Shown: positions 25,729 through 36,674 of the stretch, piece after piece
How positions within the stretch are numbered: the stretch's first letter is position 1
How the letters are laid out: each line of letters starts with the position of its first letter
Origin: Spirulina major PCC 6313
GTDB lineage: Bacteria > Cyanobacteriota > Cyanobacteriia > Cyanobacteriales > Spirulinaceae
Length of the DNA: 64,000 nucleotides
Assembly (NCBI RefSeq): GCF_001890765.1
Contig: NZ_KV878783.1
Location: forward strand, 1,696,977 to 1,760,976
Reading direction: 5' to 3'
Program-made: the position numbers and the translations under genes
The notes under the pieces: model-generated
Told to the model about the DNA's origin: nothing
The model's database searches: none
What the model saw: the letters and a program-made list of their open reading frames with translations, nothing else

Positions 25729-28098
25729 ATGGTGTTGATGTCAACCCAGAGGAGTTGTCCCATTGCTCTGTTGGCAAAATCTATGTCATCGTCGTTGCTT
25801 GAGTTTGTTGATCGCCATCCCCTGACCCTGCCGCCCCATTGTCGTTTTGGCGAGGCGATCGCTGCCTTGCACCAGGGCCAAAAAACCTGCGTGCTGGTGG
25901 TGGAATCGGGTCGCCTCCAGGGGATTTTTACCCAGCGGGATGCGGTGCGCTGCCTCGTCAATGTGACGGCACAGCAGAATCAAACCCTAGGGACGCTGAT
26001 GACGGTAAATCCGATCACCCTCACGGCGGCGGATGTGGATGCGATCGCGATCGCTCAAATGTTTTACCGCCACCACATTCGCCATCTGCCCGTTGTCCAT
26101 CCTGACGGCACGGTCCTCGGCCTGATCACCCCCCACCAGATCCGCCAAGTTTTGCAACCCGTCGATTTGCTCCGCCTCAAAGCCATTGAAGAAGTGATGA
26201 CCTATCCCGTCATCCAAGCCAGCCCCGACACCGCCCTCGTTGCGATCGCCGCTCAAATGACCGAGCACCGCGTCAGTTGCGTCGTGATCACCACCCCCCA
26301 CCCCTCCCAAGTCGGTCAGCAAGCCCTCGGCATCATCACCGAAGCCGACATGGTCACCCAAGCCGCCCAAGGCTTGAATTTCGACCATCTCCCTGCCCGC
26401 CGCGTCATGGCTACCCCCGTGCTCACCATTGCCCCCCATGCCACCATGTGGCAAGCCCATCAATTGATGAACCAGCATCGGGTGCGGCGGTTGGTGGTGG
26501 TGAACGAGCAAGAGCAACTCCAAGGCATCATCACCCAGACGAATGTATTGCAAGCGGTGGACTGTGTGGAAATCTACCAAACGATGACCACGTTGCAGCA
26601 TGTCCTCGATGAGCAGCGGCAGGAATTGACCAAACTGAACGCGGAACTCAGTGCGCAGGTGGAAGAGCGTCAGTTAATTGCCCAACAGTTGGCCTCGTCG
26701 GAGGGCAGACTCCGGGGTATTTTGGAAGCGATGACCGATGTGGTGCTCGTGATTCGGATGTTGGCGGGGCGGATCGACAATATTGATATTGCGCCCACCC
26801 ATCTCAGCACGCTCTACGATGCGGAACAGGATTGGCTCAATCAAACGATTTCGGCATTTTTTGACCCCGACCAAGGCCCCACGTGGGGACGGCGGATTGA
26901 GCAGGTTTTGACTCTGCAACAGGGGCGCGATTTTGACTATCGCTTAACGTTGTCGGGGCGAGAGGTGTGGTTTTCGGCGCGGATTTCCCCGTTGGATGAC
27001 CAGACGGTGATTTGGGTGGCGCGGGATATTAGCGATCGCAAACGGGCCGAAGCGGAACTCTACGAAAAAAACCGCATCCTCAAAGCCACCCTCCAAGAAT
27101 TGCGCGTCACCCAAGCTGAACTAATCCAATCAGAAAAAATGGCCGCCTTGGGGCAATTGGTGGCGAGCATTGCCCACGAAATTAATACACCCCTGGGGAT
27201 CATTAGCTCAGCGGGACGGGTGATCGAGAATTTTTGGCAGGAGTCCCTAGGGTTACTGTTGCAAGCCTGGCAAGGGTTTAATGCCGCCCACCAAGAGCAG
27301 TTTCTTCACCTCTTAACCCAGATGCATCCCCCCTCGCCGCCCCTTTCGACACGGGAGCAACGCCAAATGCGCCGCCAATTGACGACCGCCCTCGAAGCGG
27401 AGGCGGTTCCCGATGCGCTAGCGGTGGCCCGGATCTTTAGCGAGATGGGGATGGTGGACTATCATCCCCATTTGCCCCTGCTGCGGAGTGAGAGGGGGTT
27501 AACGATCCTCCATTGGGTGCATCAATTGGTGACGATGCAGATGAGCACGCAGAATATTGCGATCGCCAGCAAACGCGCCGCGAAAATCGTCTTCGCCCTC
27601 AAAAGCTATTCCCATTCCGACCACAGCGAAGCCCGTTCCCCCGTTGATATTGCCGCTAGCCTTGAAACCGTCCTCACCCTTTACCACAATCAAATCAAGC
27701 AGGGCGTAACCCTAGAACGACGCTACACCGACGATCTTCCCCCCCTGAGTGGCTACCCCGATGAACTCAGTCAAGTGTGGGCGAACCTGATTCACAATGC
27801 CCTCCAAGCGATGGGGAATCAGGGGGCGCTGACGATTACCACTCAGGCGTGCGATCGCGCCATCGAAGTGCAGATCACCGATTCCGGGCCCGGGATTCCG
27901 GCGGCGGTGTTGCCCAATATTTTTAAGCCCTTTTTCACCACCAAAGTAGCGGGCGAAGGCAGCGGCCTAGGGCTGGATATTGTGCGAAAAATCATCGATC
28001 GCCACCACGGCACGATCGCCGTCAACAGTGAACCCGGCTGCACCACGTTTACCGTCTGTCTGCCCCTTGATATTCCTGATCCCGATCCTATAGTTTGA
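25729..28098 (+). CDS. CBS-CBS-CBS-CBS-PAS sensor histidine kinase
   Basis: The 789-residue protein carries four CBS motifs in about residues 25-275 (TVLGLITPHQIRQVL, QALGIITEADMV, QLQGIITQTNVLQ), suggesting adenosine-nucleotide sensing. A coiled coil follows at about 285-320, then a PAS domain to about 440. The kinase has its phospho-acceptor histidine near residue 483 in SIAHEINTPLG. About 100 residues with little family resemblance separate it from the ATPase domain (NLIHNALQAMG; DSGPGIP; GSGLGLDIV). There is no membrane segment, so it is cytoplasmic. No response regulator lies next to it. ATG 25783 is an alternative start. Confidence 0.88.
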   Translation: MVLMSTQRSCPIALLAKSMSSSLLEFVDRHPLTLPPHCRFGEAIAALHQGQKTCVLVVESGRLQGIFTQRDAVRCLVNVTAQQNQTLGTLMTVNPITLTAADVDAIAIAQMFYRHHIRHLPVVHPDGTVLGLITPHQIRQVLQPVDLLRLKAIEEVMTYPVIQASPDTALVAIAAQMTEHRVSCVVITTPHPSQVGQQALGIITEADMVTQAAQGLNFDHLPARRVMATPVLTIAPHATMWQAHQLMNQHRVRRLVVVNEQEQLQGIITQTNVLQAVDCVEIYQTMTTLQHVLDEQRQELTKLNAELSAQVEERQLIAQQLASSEGRLRGILEAMTDVVLVIRMLAGRIDNIDIAPTHLSTLYDAEQDWLNQTISAFFDPDQGPTWGRRIEQVLTLQQGRDFDYRLTLSGREVWFSARISPLDDQTVIWVARDISDRKRAEAELYEKNRILKATLQELRVTQAELIQSEKMAALGQLVASIAHEINTPLGIISSAGRVIENFWQESLGLLLQAWQGFNAAHQEQFLHLLTQMHPPSPPLSTREQRQMRRQLTTALEAEAVPDALAVARIFSEMGMVDYHPHLPLLRSERGLTILHWVHQLVTMQMSTQNIAIASKRAAKIVFALKSYSHSDHSEARSPVDIAASLETVLTLYHNQIKQGVTLERRYTDDLPPLSGYPDELSQVWANLIHNALQAMGNQGALTITTQACDRAIEVQITDSGPGIPAAVLPNIFKPFFTTKVAGEGSGLGLDIVRKIIDRHHGTIAVNSEPGCTTFTVCLPLDIPDPDPIV

Positions 28099-29221
28099 GA
28101 AACCACCCTTTGCGATACAGGCCGTAGAGGACGACATACCAGATCAAGATATTGGCGATCGCAAACAACAGCGACCCATTCAACGCCCCCGCCCAGGGCA
28201 CAAACAGCGTTTCATAGAGCCAAGCATAGGTACTCGGAGCCTCCTCACCGCTGCCAATCTGGGTATAGTACAAAATCCGCACCCCAATCCCCGACGCGAC
28301 AAACACAAAAATCGCATTCATCCCCATCACCTGCAACGGAAAACTCCAGCGCCGGATCTGGCGCACCTCGATCAACTCATAACAAGCTGCCAACAGCAAC
28401 AGCGACCAGCCGCCGCTATAGAGCACATAGGAACTCGTCCACAATTGCTTGTTAATCGGAAACACCAGGCCCCACAACGCCCCCACAATCACCAACCCCA
28501 AGCCAAACATCACCAACCCCCCACTGGTGCGCGAGGTGCGCGGCTGATCCCGCAGCCAATTCCCGGTGAAATATCCCAGCAGGACGGTGGCGATCGAGGG
28601 TAGGGTGCTGAGGAGGCCTTCCGGGTCAAAGTTGGGGGTATAGAGATGGGACGCACCGAGAATGAGGCGATCCACGTAGCCCGCCACATTGCCTTCTGGG
28701 GTGAGTGATCCGATGCCCACACCGGGCACGGGAACCGCCATCAGGATCAACCAGTAGAGCAGCAAGATCCCCACTGTGGCGATCCACAGTCCCCGCCATT
28801 TGAGGTTCAACACCAAGAGCGACCCGCCTAGGTAGGCGAGGCTAATCCGTTGCAGCACGCCTAAAATGCGCAGATCACGAAAATCCGGGCTGGGCCAATT
28901 TTTCCAGATGAAGCCGAAACTGTTGAGGAAAAGTCCTAGGGTGAAGAGGAGGGCGCAGCGGCGCAGGATGCGAAGATATAGGGCGGTGTCGATCGCGGTG
29001 CCGGTGTGGTATTTGTGTAGGGAGAAGGCCATGGCGGCCCCGGCGATGAATAAGAAGGCGGGAAAGACGAGATCCGTGGGGGTGAAGCCGTGCCATTCCG
29101 CATGGAGAAGGGGCGGATAGACGTGGCTCCAACTGCCGGGGGTGTTGACGAGGATCATGCTGGCGATCGCTAACCCCCGAAACACATCTAACGACACCAA
29201 ACGAGAGGAAGGGGAGGTCAT
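28088..29221 (-). CDS. Multi-pass membrane protein, heparan N-acetyltransferase-like (COG4299)
   Basis: The 377-residue protein begins RLVSLDVFRGLAIASMILVN and has HGFTPTDLVFPAFLFIAG, marks of the DUF5009/COG4299 family related to lysosomal heparan-alpha-glucosaminide acetyltransferase. About ten membrane segments are visible. It probably transfers acyl groups across the membrane to a sugar; the substrate is unknown. ATG 29221, 11 bases past the lpxB stop, is preferred over a start inside lpxB. It may be the last gene of the lpx operon, hinting at lipid A or glycan modification. Its 3' end overlaps the convergent kinase gene by 11 bases. Confidence 0.8.
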   Translation of the reverse strand: MTSPSSRLVSLDVFRGLAIASMILVNTPGSWSHVYPPLLHAEWHGFTPTDLVFPAFLFIAGAAMAFSLHKYHTGTAIDTALYLRILRRCALLFTLGLFLNSFGFIWKNWPSPDFRDLRILGVLQRISLAYLGGSLLVLNLKWRGLWIATVGILLLYWLILMAVPVPGVGIGSLTPEGNVAGYVDRLILGASHLYTPNFDPEGLLSTLPSIATVLLGYFTGNWLRDQPRTSRTSGGLVMFGLGLVIVGALWGLVFPINKQLWTSSYVLYSGGWSLLLLAACYELIEVRQIRRWSFPLQVMGMNAIFVFVASGIGVRILYYTQIGSGEEAPSTYAWLYETLFVPWAGALNGSLLFAIANILIWYVVLYGLYRKGWFLKL

Positions 29222-29231
29222 AAGCAGGATT

Positions 29232-30461
29232 TTAGGAGGGGTTTGGGGGCGCAATGAGATCGAGGATGGCGGTGGCAGCGCGATCGCACACCCCCGGCTC
29301 ACCTAAGCCTGCTTTCATGCGATCGTAATCGGCGTTAATCTGCGATCGTCGGGTCGGATTGGCCAAAATATCGAGGCTCTCCCGGCAAATATTCTCGACG
29401 GTGGCCTCTTCTTGCAAGAGTTCCGGCACTGCCAATTTCTTGAGCAGTAAATTCGGCGGCGCGACATAGGGAATGACAATCTTGAAGATGTAGCGAGCCA
29501 CCGCCATGGTGAGCCAACTAATCCGATAGACCACCACTTGCGGAATTTTCAACAGGGCTAATTCTAACGACACCGTCCCGGACTTGGTAATGGCAAGATC
29601 TGCCGCCGCCAAGGTCGTGAGGCGCTTATTTTCGACAATCGTTGCCTGCACGCCCGCCCGTGCTAAGGCGGCTTCAATCTGGGGGCGGAAGTCCCGGACG
29701 GAGAGGGGCAGCCAAAATTGAGCGTTGGGGTATTGCTGCTGGATCTGCTGGGCGGCGGTGCAAATCATGGGCAGCAGGGTTTTGAGTTCCTGGGGACGGG
29801 AGGCGGGCAAGAGGGCGATCATCAGTTGATCGGCGGGGATGCCCAACTGAGCGCGGGCAGCGGCGCGACTGGGGGCGGCGTTGATGCGATCAATGAGGGG
29901 ATGGCCGACCCAGTCCACGTTGCCCCCGGCATCCCCGAAGTATTGGGCTTCGTCGGGGAAGATGGCGAAGATGCGATCGCTAAAACCGACAATATCCCGC
30001 AGCTTGCTAGGAAACGGATTCCACACCCACAACTGCGGCGCAATGTAGTAGATAATGCGGGTTTGGGGAAAATGCTGCTTTACATAGCGTCCGAGGCTGA
30101 TGTTGAATCCTTCATAGTCAATCAAAATGAGCAGATCCGGCGGTTCGGCTTGGATCGCTTGGCGCACCTGTTGATTGATTTTCAACGACGGCAGAATCAT
30201 CGGCAGGACTTCTTGAATCCCAAACGCCGACATCTGGGTGCTATCGGCCACCAATTGCATCCCGGCGTTGGCCATCCGCTCCCCACCCAGGCCACGAAGG
30301 GCCAACGACATCCCCCGCGCCGCACCCTGACGGCGGAGGGCCTCGATCAACAGCGAACCTTGGAGATCTCCAGACACTTCTCCGGTGCTGATGAAAATTT
30401 GGCGGGTGGGGGCGGGAGCCGCGATCGCAGCAGACGCACTGCTAGAAAGTTGATGGGTCAT
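29232..30461 (-). CDS. lpxB: Lipid-A-disaccharide synthase
   Basis: LpxB is a membrane-associated glycosyltransferase that joins UDP-2,3-diacylglucosamine and lipid X to lipid A disaccharide. The 409-residue protein has the family N terminus IFISTGEVSGDLQGSLL, then LRGLGGERM, DYEGFNISLGRYVKQ, YYIAPQLWVWNPFPSK, and AITKSGTVSLELALLKIPQVV near the C terminus. A 15-to-20-residue alanine-rich extension precedes the core. It follows lpxA by 56 bases in the purC-bamA-lpxC-fabZ-lpxA-lpxB order. Confidence 0.95.
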   Translation of the reverse strand: MTHQLSSSASAAIAAPAPTRQIFISTGEVSGDLQGSLLIEALRRQGAARGMSLALRGLGGERMANAGMQLVADSTQMSAFGIQEVLPMILPSLKINQQVRQAIQAEPPDLLILIDYEGFNISLGRYVKQHFPQTRIIYYIAPQLWVWNPFPSKLRDIVGFSDRIFAIFPDEAQYFGDAGGNVDWVGHPLIDRINAAPSRAAARAQLGIPADQLMIALLPASRPQELKTLLPMICTAAQQIQQQYPNAQFWLPLSVRDFRPQIEAALARAGVQATIVENKRLTTLAAADLAITKSGTVSLELALLKIPQVVVYRISWLTMAVARYIFKIVIPYVAPPNLLLKKLAVPELLQEEATVENICRESLDILANPTRRSQINADYDRMKAGLGEPGVCDRAATAILDLIAPPNPS

Positions 30462-30517
30462 ACCGTTGTGTCAGAGGTCAAAGAATCAATCCAGTCCGGG
30501 GGTCTGGCTCGGAGGGC

Positions 30518-31336
30518 CTAGCGATTGCCGGGAATCACACCGCGCCGTTTTGCACTTAATGCCCCCACCAGAAAGCGATGTAAATGCACCAGTTGGGGCA
30601 GATCGCTGAGGGTTTCCAGTTGTTGGACAGCAGCACTAAACCGCAGATCCGAGCGATAGAGGAGGCGAAAGGCTTTCTTGAGCAGTTGGACATCCTGGGG
30701 GGCGAGGCCAGCGCGTTGGAGGCCGACGAGATTGAGCGATCGCACCCGCGCCGGATTGCCCTCCACCAACATATAGGGCGGCACATCACGGTCAATCCGG
30801 CTCATCCCCCCCAACATCGCCATCGTCCCCACATGGACAAACTGATGAATTCCCAAAATGCCCCCAATCACCACCCGCGACTCCAATTCCACATGGCCCG
30901 CCAAGGCGACCCCGTTGGCGATCACAATATTGTCCGCGAGGATGCAATTATGGGCCACATGCACATAGGCCATTAAGAGATTATGGTCGCCAATGATCGT
31001 TTCTTCACCGTCATTGGTGGCCCGGTTAATCGTCACATATTCCCGCAGCCGATTATAGTTCCCAATCCGCACCCGACTCAGCCCCCCTTGATATTTCAAA
31101 TCTTGGGGTTCGAGGCCAATGGCAGACCCTGGGAAAATATGATTACCCACACCAATCTCCGTGGGGCCCTCAATCACAACATGGGCCCCAATCTTCGTCT
31201 CAGCACCAACGGTGACCCCAGCCCCAATGACGCTGTAGGGCCCCACTTCAACCGTGGGATGGAGATGGGCATCGGGGTCGATAATCGCTGTGGGATGAAT
31301 TAAGGGTTTCAAGGAAATAGCTCCGGCAAGATTCAT
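30518..31336 (-). CDS. lpxA: Acyl-ACP:UDP-N-acetylglucosamine O-acyltransferase
   Basis: LpxA adds the first fatty acyl chain in lipid A synthesis. The 272-residue protein shows the hexapeptide-repeat left-handed beta helix (ATG start, then [20 protein letters not shown]). The catalytic histidine lies in [16 protein letters not shown], followed by [14 protein letters not shown]. Its ATG overlaps the fabZ TGA as ATGA (31333-31336), which indicates translational coupling. Confidence 0.95.
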   Translation of the reverse strand: MNLAGAISLKPLIHPTAIIDPDAHLHPTVEVGPYSVIGAGVTVGAETKIGAHVVIEGPTEIGVGNHIFPGSAIGLEPQDLKYQGGLSRVRIGNYNRLREYVTINRATNDGEETIIGDHNLLMAYVHVAHNCILADNIVIANGVALAGHVELESRVVIGGILGIHQFVHVGTMAMLGGMSRIDRDVPPYMLVEGNPARVRSLNLVGLQRAGLAPQDVQLLKKAFRLLYRSDLRFSAAVQQLETLSDLPQLVHLHRFLVGALSAKRRGVIPGNR

Positions 31337-31854
31337 TCCACCAATGAGAAGAGCATCTCACCTTCGACGGCTAGCTCCCCCTCCACTTCGGCACGGCCTT
31401 GCATTTTGCCAAAGCGACCGCCTCGAAAGCGGAGGAGTTCGACGGTCATCACGAGGCGATCGCCCGGCACCACCGGCCGACGAAACCGAACTTTATCAAT
31501 GCCCGCAAACACAAAGAGACTCTTTTCTTGACCGGGCATTTGCTTCAAAATAATGCCACCGACTTGGGCCATGGCTTCCACCATCAAAACCCCCGGCATA
31601 ATCGGTCGCCCCGGAAAATGCCCCTGGAAAAACGGCTCATTCATCGTTACATTTTTAATCCCGACCGCATGTTTGCCGGGACTGTACTCAATGATGCGGT
31701 CAACCAAGGCGAAAGGATAGCGATGGGGCAAAATGTTTTGAATTTCTTCAATGCTGAAGACGGTTTTCGCGCCCCCTAGACTATCGACGATCGCAGGGTC
31801 GGTAGACTCTAACGCAGCATGTTGAGCATCGGTTCGATCAGTTACTATGGTCAT
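31333..31854 (-). CDS. fabZ: 3-hydroxyacyl-ACP dehydratase
   Basis: FabZ dehydrates 3-hydroxyacyl-ACP in fatty acid synthesis and competes with LpxA for that substrate, which explains their coupling. The 173-residue protein has a hot-dog fold with [14 protein letters not shown] (catalytic histidine) and [20 protein letters not shown] followed by VEAMAQ (catalytic glutamate). About 25 extra N-terminal residues precede the core. It is 51 bases behind lpxC. Confidence 0.95.
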   Translation of the reverse strand: MTIVTDRTDAQHAALESTDPAIVDSLGGAKTVFSIEEIQNILPHRYPFALVDRIIEYSPGKHAVGIKNVTMNEPFFQGHFPGRPIMPGVLMVEAMAQVGGIILKQMPGQEKSLFVFAGIDKVRFRRPVVPGDRLVMTVELLRFRGGRFGKMQGRAEVEGELAVEGEMLFSLVE

Positions 31855-31905
31855 CGGCTTACTTATAGTCGGTTCGCAAGATTATCCCATGGAAAACCCC
31901 AGAGC

Positions 31906-32793
31906 CTATCGAGGCCGGGCTGGAGCCGCCGCTGCAAGGGCTTGAGCCAATTGAAGGTGCAATTGGTGACTCGCTTTATACGCCACGATATGGGCACGGG
32001 GAAAAGGGCCCAATAAACTTAAGTCTCCCACTAAATCTAAAAGTTTATGACGTGCTGGCTCATTTGCAAATCGTAACGGGGGATTTAGCCAGCCGTCATG
32101 GTCACACACCAGGGCATTCTCAAGGCTGCCGCCTTGGATCAGGCCTTGGCGGCGCAAGTGGTCGATTTGATCGGCAAAGCCAAAGGTGCGAGCGGGGGCG
32201 ATCGCCGTGGCAAAGTCCTCCTGATCCGGTTGCCAACTGTGCCACTGTTGCCCGATCGCCGCGTAGGGAAAATCAATGCCATAGGTAAATTTGATCTCAG
32301 GGGCAGGAATTGCGGTCACAAAAGCATCTTGGGCTTGGACGGTGATCGGATCGGGCAGATCCCACGGTGGGGGCACGGCGTGGTTGAGGGGTTGGCAACC
32401 GGCTTGGGCGATCGCCCTCACCCAGTCTTGAGCCGAACCATCGAGGAGCGGCAGTTCTGGCCCATCCACCTCAAGCCGCACATCGGTAATCCCCAACCCA
32501 CTCAGGGCCGCGAGTAAATGCTCCACCGTCCGCACCGTCGCCCCATTTTGGCTTAACTCCGTGGAGAGCGTGGTGGCCCCCACTGCCGCCAGGGTGGCAT
32601 CAATGCGCGGCTGGCCCGGCAAATCCACCCGGACAAAATAGCGGCCCTCCGGCTCTTCCACGGGGACAAGCTGCACCGTCGTTGAGTGGCCCAAATGAAG
32701 ACCCACCCCCGTGCGCGTGGCCCGTTGTGTAAGGGTTACGCCGGAGCGTTGCCCCAGTCTTGCGGCAGGGCCTTGTCCCTGTGGCTGCTGCAT
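31906..32793 (-). CDS. lpxC: UDP-3-O-acyl-N-acetylglucosamine deacetylase
   Basis: LpxC is the zinc-dependent committed step of lipid A synthesis. The 295-residue protein has [15 protein letters not shown] near the N terminus, [16 protein letters not shown] with the first zinc histidine, and [14 protein letters not shown] with the zinc aspartate region, then [13 protein letters not shown] with the catalytic histidine. The first 24 or so residues form a glutamine- and proline-rich extension. It lies 29 bases downstream of bamA. Confidence 0.95.
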   Translation of the reverse strand: MQQPQGQGPAARLGQRSGVTLTQRATRTGVGLHLGHSTTVQLVPVEEPEGRYFVRVDLPGQPRIDATLAAVGATTLSTELSQNGATVRTVEHLLAALSGLGITDVRLEVDGPELPLLDGSAQDWVRAIAQAGCQPLNHAVPPPWDLPDPITVQAQDAFVTAIPAPEIKFTYGIDFPYAAIGQQWHSWQPDQEDFATAIAPARTFGFADQIDHLRRQGLIQGGSLENALVCDHDGWLNPPLRFANEPARHKLLDLVGDLSLLGPFPRAHIVAYKASHQLHLQLAQALAAAAPARPR

Positions 32794-32822
32794 AGTGTCT
32801 CTCCTGCGTCTACACCGCCCCC

Positions 32823-35132
32823 TTAGAACCGTTGACCAATGCCGAAGTGAATCCGGCTATCGCCTTGATCGTTGAGACCATAATCGATCCGAATCGGGCC
32901 GAGGGGGGATTGAATCCGTACCCCCACGCCATAGCCCAAGCCGTCACCGGGTTTTCCTCGCACCCCAGCCGGGTTACCCGGAACATTATCCCCTGTGCCT
33001 AAATCCGTACCATAGTCCACGAAAAAGGCTCCCCCCAGGAAGGATAAAATCGGGAATCGATATTCGGCGGTGGCTTGAATATAGGTGCGACCACTGCCCA
33101 CGTCGCCTTCTTTGTAGCCGCGCACAGAGTTCGCACCGCCTAAACTAAAGGCTTCGTAAGGGGGAAGGTCGCCGATAATCGTGCCGCCTTGGAGGTTGAA
33201 GGCGAGGGCTTGGGGGGCTTCGGGGTCGTTGGTGAAGTTGAGCCAATCGACGGGGTAATAGGTGCTGTAGCTGGCGCGGAGGCGATTGAAGAGGATCGTT
33301 CCGGCTCCCACGGGGACGGTTTGCTCCATGCCGAGGCGGAGCAGGGAGCCTGCGGTGGGTTCGAGGAAGCTATTGCGGCGATCGCGCACGGCCCCCAAGC
33401 GCAGGGTGACGAGGGTATCTTGACCGTTGGGGGTGTGGGAGAGCAAATTCCCCAAACTATCGCGGGGGCTAATGTCGCCATCACTATCGCGCACGTCAAT
33501 CCCTTGGTAGCTGAACCCAGCGGACACCGTCCATTCCGCACGGCTAAAGGGATCGGGGGAGAGGGGACGGTTGAAATCAATGCCGCCCCCGGTGCGAACA
33601 ATGCGGGGGCGATCGCCATCCGGCAGGCGAATTTCGGGATCACCTTCATCAAAAATCAACGAAATCGACCGCCGCCGGAACATATTCACCGTATAGGAGG
33701 TGCGATAGGGGTCGCCCGCAATCCAGGGGTCTGTAAAACTCAGGTCAAACAACAGTTCCCGCGTTCCCACCTGAAGTTCTGCGCCGATCGTGTGATTATT
33801 GCCGCCGAGGTTTTGCTGTTGGTAGCTCGCTGTCCCGAAAAAGCCGCTGGCGGAACTGACCCCAGCCCCTGCCGCCAATGAGCCGGTATTACTTTCTTGC
33901 ACATCTACATTCACCACCACCTTGGCCGGATCATCCGCTGGCTCAAAGGAGAGGCGCACATCTTCAAACAGACCTAAGCCAAACACCCGTTGGAGATCTT
34001 CTTGGGCCGTGGCCCGGTTGAAGACCCCACCTGATGCGAGTTTCATCTCGCGGGTGACGATGAAGTCACGGGTGCGCCCCTCGACAACTTCTTCCTCTTC
34101 ATCAATGAAACGCACTTGAATCCGTTCGATTACCCCTTCGGCGAGGGTGAGGGTGACGCGACCATCGGGGCTAATTTGGGGATTACCTACCACTTGGGCG
34201 AGGTCATAGCCGTTTTCTTGGTACCACTCATTGATCCGAATGATGCCCAGTTGGAGGTCGCGCAGGTTGAGGACTTCGTTGTAGTCGTCGGCAAAGATGT
34301 CGTTGATTAAGGATGCCGGGATGACGCGATCGCTGTCATCAGCGGGCAAGGTTTGCACCACCACTTCACGCAGCACCGGGTTGACATCAACATTAAACGT
34401 CACCCGCACCCCCAAGGGGGTATCTTCGGGCTGTTGCGTCACATTGGCGAAGTAGCCCGTGGCGAAGATGGCGTTGACATCATCCTGGAGTTGGGTGCGC
34501 GTCGTGGTGAGACCCGGTTGGGTGTCGATGGTGTCGTACACCAGGTTTTCCAGTTCTGGCGTGAGGCCCGGCCCGGTGACGATCACTTCTGACACCAGCA
34601 CTTGGGGTTCCGGGGCGGTGGGGGGTTCTTCCGGGGCGGGGCCTTCGAGGTTGAATTGGGCGAGTTCGAGGTCGGCGTGTTTGGTGAGATGACTGGGAAG
34701 CTCGATGTGTTCGCTGGGTTCGTAGGGGGGAATGGGCAGGGATTCGAGATCGGCGGCGGTGGGGCGTGGGGCGGTGGGGGCGGCGGCGATGGGGGAGGGA
34801 TGCGCTGGGACTGGCGGGGGTGCGACGGGGGAAGCGATCGCCACGGGAGGCTGCGGCGTAGCGGGAATCATTTGCAAGGGTTCCGGCGTGACGCGAGCTT
34901 CGGGCACCGATGACTTTTGCACCACCTTGGGCTGCTGTTTATCGGGGGTGTCGGCGATCGCCTCTGACGGAACTGTTACCGCCGCAGACACGACCGATCT
35001 AGCCTGGGCATCCTCTGTTTCCGTAACAGGAGCGGTCACCGCCGGAGCCTCAACATTCCCCCAAGCCGGAGAGACCAACGACAACGTTGCAGAGGTTGCC
35101 AACAGCGTGAAAACAAAGGGAGATAAGCGCAT
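32823..35132 (-). CDS. bamA: Outer-membrane assembly factor BamA/Omp85
   Basis: BamA inserts beta-barrel proteins in the outer membrane. The protein from ATG 35132 (about 769 residues) has a signal peptide ([20 protein letters not shown]), then about 130 residues rich in proline and alanine, typical of cyanobacterial Omp85. POTRA domains follow ([52 protein letters not shown]). The C-terminal 16-strand barrel ends in [11 protein letters not shown] and finishes with the phenylalanine signature GIGQRF. GTG 35156 would add eight residues before the signal peptide and is less likely. Confidence 0.93.
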   Translation of the reverse strand: MRLSPFVFTLLATSATLSLVSPAWGNVEAPAVTAPVTETEDAQARSVVSAAVTVPSEAIADTPDKQQPKVVQKSSVPEARVTPEPLQMIPATPQPPVAIASPVAPPPVPAHPSPIAAAPTAPRPTAADLESLPIPPYEPSEHIELPSHLTKHADLELAQFNLEGPAPEEPPTAPEPQVLVSEVIVTGPGLTPELENLVYDTIDTQPGLTTTRTQLQDDVNAIFATGYFANVTQQPEDTPLGVRVTFNVDVNPVLREVVVQTLPADDSDRVIPASLINDIFADDYNEVLNLRDLQLGIIRINEWYQENGYDLAQVVGNPQISPDGRVTLTLAEGVIERIQVRFIDEEEEVVEGRTRDFIVTREMKLASGGVFNRATAQEDLQRVFGLGLFEDVRLSFEPADDPAKVVVNVDVQESNTGSLAAGAGVSSASGFFGTASYQQQNLGGNNHTIGAELQVGTRELLFDLSFTDPWIAGDPYRTSYTVNMFRRRSISLIFDEGDPEIRLPDGDRPRIVRTGGGIDFNRPLSPDPFSRAEWTVSAGFSYQGIDVRDSDGDISPRDSLGNLLSHTPNGQDTLVTLRLGAVRDRRNSFLEPTAGSLLRLGMEQTVPVGAGTILFNRLRASYSTYYPVDWLNFTNDPEAPQALAFNLQGGTIIGDLPPYEAFSLGGANSVRGYKEGDVGSGRTYIQATAEYRFPILSFLGGAFFVDYGTDLGTGDNVPGNPAGVRGKPGDGLGYGVGVRIQSPLGPIRIDYGLNDQGDSRIHFGIGQRF

Positions 35133-35219
35133 ATGAGTTTGATTGAGCACGTCCACACACCAACTAATAAACTAAATGAATAACTGAACTCGATGCATCA
35201 CCGTTTTAACCCCTGTCCC

Positions 35220-35957
35220 TTAGGCCTCTGACAATGAGGTCACCGCCTGCAAGACTCGCGATCGCATGGTTTGATAGGCCCCTTCCACCTGACCGAGATC
35301 ATGGCGAAAGCGGTCTTTATCCAGAATCCGTTTTTGAGGATCGGGTTCGGCCTTGTCCCAAAGGCGACAGGTATCAGGACTGATTTCATCAGCCAGGCGA
35401 ATGTGACCGTGGGCATCAACACCGAACTCCAGTTTAAAATCAACCAACACAATGTCACATCGGTCGAAAAACGTCATCAGGTGTTGATTAATGCTCAGGG
35501 CATATTGTTGTAGTGCTGTGACTTGTTCTGGCGTTGCAAGTTCCAACAATCGGAGGCGATCGCCCGTTAACAGCGGATCACCGAGATCATCGTTCTTATA
35601 GTAGAACTCCACCAGGGGTTCTGGGATCGGTTGACCCACCGGTAACCCCGTTTCCCGCGCTAAACTGCCCGCCACAACGTTGCGCACCACCACTTCGAGG
35701 GGAATAATCGTTACCGATCGCACCCGCATCGAGGTGGGGTCAACGGTGCTGAGATAGTGGGTGGGGATGTTGTGGGTTTCGAGGTACTGCAATAAAGCCG
35801 CCGTAATCGTGCAGTTGACCTCACCCTTGCCGACAATCTGACCCCGTTTTTTGGCATTGAAGGCGGTGGCATCGTCCTTGAAGACACTGAGCAACACCTC
35901 CGGTTCATCCGTGGTGTAGAGGATTTTGGCTTTCCCTTCGTAGAGTTTTTCTGGCAT
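35220..35957 (-). CDS. purC: SAICAR synthetase
   Basis: PurC joins aspartate to CAIR in purine synthesis. The 245-residue protein begins MPEKLYEGKAKILYTTDEPE with the family pattern YEGKAK. It continues with FKDDATAFN, PLEVVVRNVVAGSLARETG, DIVLVDFKLEFG and ADEISPDTCRLWD. It is the first gene of the block leading into bamA and the lpx genes, 87 bases upstream of bamA, an arrangement seen in other cyanobacteria. Confidence 0.96.
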   Translation of the reverse strand: MPEKLYEGKAKILYTTDEPEVLLSVFKDDATAFNAKKRGQIVGKGEVNCTITAALLQYLETHNIPTHYLSTVDPTSMRVRSVTIIPLEVVVRNVVAGSLARETGLPVGQPIPEPLVEFYYKNDDLGDPLLTGDRLRLLELATPEQVTALQQYALSINQHLMTFFDRCDIVLVDFKLEFGVDAHGHIRLADEISPDTCRLWDKAEPDPQKRILDKDRFRHDLGQVEGAYQTMRSRVLQAVTSLSEA

Positions 35958-36071
35958 GGATTGAGAGAGTAAAGAAGGATCAATACGCTGGGGTTAGGGG
36001 GTCACGGGGCCCCATGCTGAAGGCAGGGTGGGGTCGGATTGGGACTAAATCTCGGTGAGATCAAGACTGAC

Positions 36072-36425
36072 TCATAATTTACCAGAGTCTTGGGAGTCTA
36101 CTGCGATTAGTTCGAGGCGTTGCTGAAAACCACCGCGATCGCGCTGCCGTTGGGCTTTGATTTGGGCCAGGGTCTGGGGGTCAAGATCGTAGAAGGCGAG
36201 GAGGTGCTCGATCACTTCTTGTAGGTCGGCCAATTCCGTGAGTAGGTCGGCACGGGATGCGGCAGCGGCTTCGGCGGCTTCTTCTTGGAGTTTGGCCCGC
36301 AGCGCCTGATCATAGTCCGCCGACGACAGCACGCGGGTGATGCTGGTGCGACCGGCAGCGGTGATGATCTCAGGAATGCGATCGCGAATCAGTTTGGGCA
36401 GAGTTGAATCGATCATCGGGGTCAA
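36072..36425 (-). CDS. MazG-like nucleotide pyrophosphohydrolase
   Basis: The 117-residue protein begins LPKLIRDRIPEII and carries LQEEAAEAAAASRADLLTEL followed by ADLQEVIEHLL, the EExxE...ExxD-like metal motif of all-alpha NTP pyrophosphatases, which clean up non-canonical nucleotides. MIDSTLPK (three residues downstream) is an equally good start. It stands alone, 114 bases upstream of purC. The 249-base gap to the next gene contains HIP1-rich sequence and no other feature I can support. Confidence 0.75.
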   Translation of the reverse strand: MTPMIDSTLPKLIRDRIPEIITAAGRTSITRVLSSADYDQALRAKLQEEAAEAAAASRADLLTELADLQEVIEHLLAFYDLDPQTLAQIKAQRQRDRGGFQQRLELIAVDSQDSGKL

Positions 36426-36674
36426 CGGTTAAGACTTCAGGGTTAGGGGGATTGGCCATCGTTCCGCCAGAATCGGGAAGGGCTACCGTATCCTAAGAAA
36501 GGGCGATCGCAGGGTTTGGCGATCGCCGTGCCTCAATGTTTCCCCGTGGCGATCGCTTCGGATTGGGTGACGCGGCTCCGGGTCAACGATGCGGACTGAT
36601 TCGTCATCCCTGGGATTCAGGGGCGTTACCCCCCATCGCCAGGCATTGAGGCTCATTCTTGACGCTTCGCACCC

